Assembly (NCBI GenBank): GCA_026874595.1
Contig: CM049306.1
Span: 12,979,019 to 13,043,018, forward strand
Origin: Sipunculus nudus
Lineage: Eukaryota > Annelida > Sipuncula > Golfingiida > Sipunculidae
Length of the DNA: 64,000 nt
Reading direction: 5' to 3'
The translations under genes were made by a program, and so were the position numbers. Shown piece by piece: positions 61,155 to 64,000 of this stretch; position 1 is the first letter of the stretch; every line of letters begins with the position of its first letter. A model generated the notes under the pieces. It had not been told where the DNA came from, ran no database searches, and worked only from the letters and a program-made list of their open reading frames with translations.

Positions 61155-64000
61155 AAGTAATCTAAAATCTGCATCAGGATCTAGAGGAAAGTACTGGGTG
61201 AAATGATCCTGAATCTGCAACAGGATCTGATTTAGTATAGTGAATTGATCTTGAATCTTCATCAGGATCTGCATTAAGTATAGTGAAGTGATCTTGAATC
61301 TTCATCAGGATCTGCATTAAGTATAGTGAAGTGATCTTGAATCTTCATCAGGATCTGCATTAAGTATAGTGAATTGATCTTGAATCTTCATCAGGATCTG
61401 CATTAAGTATAGTGAAGTGATCTTGAATCTTCATCAGGATCTGCATTAAGTATAGTGAAGTGATCTTGAATCTTCATCAGGATCTGCATTAAGTATAGTG
61501 AAGTGATCTTGAATCTTCATCAGGATCTGCATTAAGTATAGTGAATTGATCTTGAATCTTCATCAGGATCTGCATTAAGTATAGTGAAGTGATCTTGAAT
61601 CTTCATCAGGATCTGCATTAAGTATAGTGAAATGATCTTGAATCTTCATCAGGATCTGCATTAAGTATAGTGAAGTGATCTTGAATCTGCATCAGGATCT
61701 GCATTAAGTATAGTGAAGTGATCTTGAATCTTCATCAGGATCTGCATTAAGTATAGTGAAGTGATCTTGAATCTTCATCAGGATCTGCATTAAGTATAGT
61801 GAAGTGATCTTGAATCTACATCAGGATCTGCATTAAGTATAGTGAAGTGATCTTGAATCTTCATCAGGATCTGCATTAAGTATAGTGAAGTGATCTTGAA
61901 TCTTCATCAGGATCTGCATTAAGTATAGTGAAATGATCTTGAATCTGCATCAGGATCTGCATTTAGTATAGTGAAGTGATCTTGAATCTTCATCAGGATC
62001 TGCATTAAGTATAGTGAAGTGATCTTGAATCTGCATCAGGATCTGCATTAAGTATAGTGAAGTGATCTTGAATCTTCATCAGGATCTGCATTAAGTATAG
62101 TGAAATGATCTTGAATCTTCATCAGGATCTGCATTAAGTATAGTGAAGTGATCTTGAATCTTCATCAGGATCTGCATTAAGTATAGTGAAGTGATCTTGA
62201 ATCTTCATCAGGATCTGCATTAAGTATAGTGAAGTGATCTTGAATCTTCATCAGGATCTGCATTAAGTATAGTGAAGTGATCTTGAATCTTCATCAGGAT
62301 CTGCATTAAGTATAGTGAAGTGATCTTGAATCTGCATCAGGATCTGCATTAAGTATAGTGAAGTGATCTTGAATCTTCATCAGGATCTGCATTAAGTATA
62401 GTGAAATGATCTTGAATCTTCATCAGGATCTGCATTAAGTATAGTGAAGTGATCTTGAATCTTCATCAGGATCTGCATTAAGTATAGTGAAGTGATCTTG
62501 AATCTTCATCAGGATCTGCATTAAGTATAGTGAAGTGATCTTGAATCTTCATCAGGATCTGCATTAAGTATAGTGAAGTGATCTTGAATCTTCATCAGGA
62601 TCTGCATTAAGTATAGTGAAGTGATCTTGAATCTGCATCAGGATCTGCATTAAGTATAGTGAAATGATCTTGAATCTTCATCAGGATCTGCATTAAGTAT
62701 AGTGAAGTGATCTTGAATCTTCATCAGGATCTGCATTAAGTATAGTGAAATGATCTTGAATCTGCATCAGGATCTGCATTAAGTATAGTGAAGTGATCTT
62801 GAATTTTCATCAGGATCTGCATTAAGTATAGTGAAGTGATCTTGAATCTGCATCAGGATCTGCATTAAGTATAGTGAAGTGATCTTGAATCTTCATCAGG
62901 ATCTGCATTAAGTATAGTGAAATGATCTTGAATCTTCATCAGGATCTGCATTAAGTATAGTGAAGTGATCTTGAATCTTCATCAGGATCTGCATTAAGTA
63001 TAGTGAAGTGATCTTGAATCTTCATCAGGATCTGCATTAAGTATAGTGAAGTGATCTTGAATTTTCATCAGGATCTGCATTAAGTATAGTGAAGTGATCT
63101 TGAATCTTCATCAGGATCTGCATTAAGTATAGTGAAGTGATCTTGAATCTGCATCAGGATCTGCATTAAGTATAGTGAAGTGATCTTGAATCTTCATCAG
63201 GATCTGCATTAAGTATAGTGAAATGATCTTGAATCTTCATCAGGATCTGCATTAAGTATAGTGAAGTGATCTTGAATCTTCATCAGGATCTGCATTAAGT
63301 ATAGTGAAGTGATCTTGAATCTTCATCAGGATCTGCATTAAGTATAGTGAAGTGATCTTGAATCTTCATCAGGATCTGCATTAAGTATAGTGAAGTGATC
63401 TTGAATCTTCATAAGGATCTGCATTAAGTATAGTGAAGTGATCTTGAATCTGCATCAGGATCTGCATTAAGTATAGTGAAGTGATCCTGAATCTGCACCA
63501 GGATCTGCATTAAGTATAGTGAAGTGATCTTGAATCTGCATCAGGATCTGCATTAAGTATAGTGAAGTGATCTTGAATCTGCATCAGGATCTGCATTAAG
63601 TATAGTGAAGTGATCTTGAATCTTCATCAGGATCTGCATTAAGTATAGTGAACTGATCCTGAATCTGCACCAGGATCTGCATTAAGTATAGTGAAGTGAT
63701 CTTGAATCTGCATCAGGATCTGCATTAAGTATAGTGAAGTGATCTTGAATCTGCATCAGGATCTGCATTAAGTATAGTGAAGTGATCTTGAATCTGCATC
63801 AGGATCTGCATTAAGTATAGTGAAGTGATCTTGAATCTTCATCAGGATCTGCATTAAGTATAGTGAAGTGATCTTGAATCTTCATCAGGATCTGCATTAA
63901 GTATAGTGAAATGATCTTGAATCTGCATCAGGATCTGCATTAAGTATAGTGAAGTGATCTTGAATCTTCATCAGGATCTGCATTAAGTATAGTGAAGTGA
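61155..64000 (+). repeat. 43-bp satellite, about 66 copies, running off the window
   Basis: The unit is GATCTGCATTAAGTATAGTG + AAGTGATCTTGAATCTTCAT + CAG. Variation is limited to a few sites: T or G in AATCT(T/G)CATC and GAAGTG/GAAATG/GAATTG. The first three or four copies are diverged and the last kilobase is richer in the G variant. It fills PYROXD2 intron 10 after exon 10. The period is not a multiple of three and stops are frequent, so it is not coding. Confidence 0.97.

Noticed and set aside
61155-64000. Regular 43-bp repeat resembling a CRISPR array
   Set aside because: There are no unique spacers; the entire unit is conserved. The host is a eukaryote and the array lies in an intron, so it is a satellite.

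Overview
The window looks like nuclear DNA of an invertebrate animal. It is AT-rich and intron-dense, with GT-AG splicing and vertebrate-like orthologues. It also carries long internally repetitive elements (motifs beginning AGCTCAGCTGA and runs such as TTTGTTCAAATGGTT) of a kind I associate with bivalve and other marine molluscs. The bivalve assignment is inference; no marker here proves it.

Three host genes can be reconstructed exon by exon. (1) SEPSECS (+, 3535-18453) makes O-phosphoseryl-tRNA(Sec) selenium transferase, the last enzyme of selenocysteinyl-tRNA synthesis. (2) A V-type proton ATPase subunit e gene (-, 28031-23376, four exons, 83 aa) lies tail-to-tail with SEPSECS. (3) PYROXD2 (+, 28343 to beyond 61002), a mitochondrial FAD/NAD(P)-type oxidoreductase, starts 311 bp from the subunit e start codon in head-to-head orientation, so the two probably share a promoter. 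Ten PYROXD2 exons are present; the 3' part lies beyond the window.

The rest is mobile and repetitive DNA, mostly inside introns. SEPSECS intron 9 (8.5 kb) and PYROXD2 introns 7 (13.3 kb), 8 (5.7 kb), 9 (8.5 kb) and 10 (over 3 kb) have been inflated by it. The main classes are: (a) several families of long elements without proteins that share one plan, namely a 5' hairpin, short asymmetrically placed inverted repeats, internal tandem repeats rich in the palindrome GGTGGCGCCACC, and a 3' terminal hairpin; this resembles non-autonomous Helentron/Helitron2 (HINE) elements. (b) A young 6.4-kb Ty3/Gypsy-type LTR retrotransposon (38650-45063, minus) with about 99% identical 1120-bp LTRs and an ATAGT target duplication. 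Its integrase lies upstream of its RNase H and its reverse transcriptase domain is missing. (c) A decayed DIRS-like element (49417-52126) with inverted terminal repeats and an internal complementary region. (d) A Tigger/pogo-type DNA element (56015-57237) keeping only the DNA-binding end of its transposase. (e) Several candidate TIR/MITE elements, including an 11.6-kb composite with near-perfect TIRs (34515-46128) that contains the LTR element. (f) A 43-bp satellite filling the last 2.8 kb.

Insertion order can be read in places. The LTR element sits inside the 11.6-kb TIR composite, which sits inside a family-D repeat, which sits inside PYROXD2 intron 7. A family-B element sits inside a family-A element inside SEPSECS intron 9.
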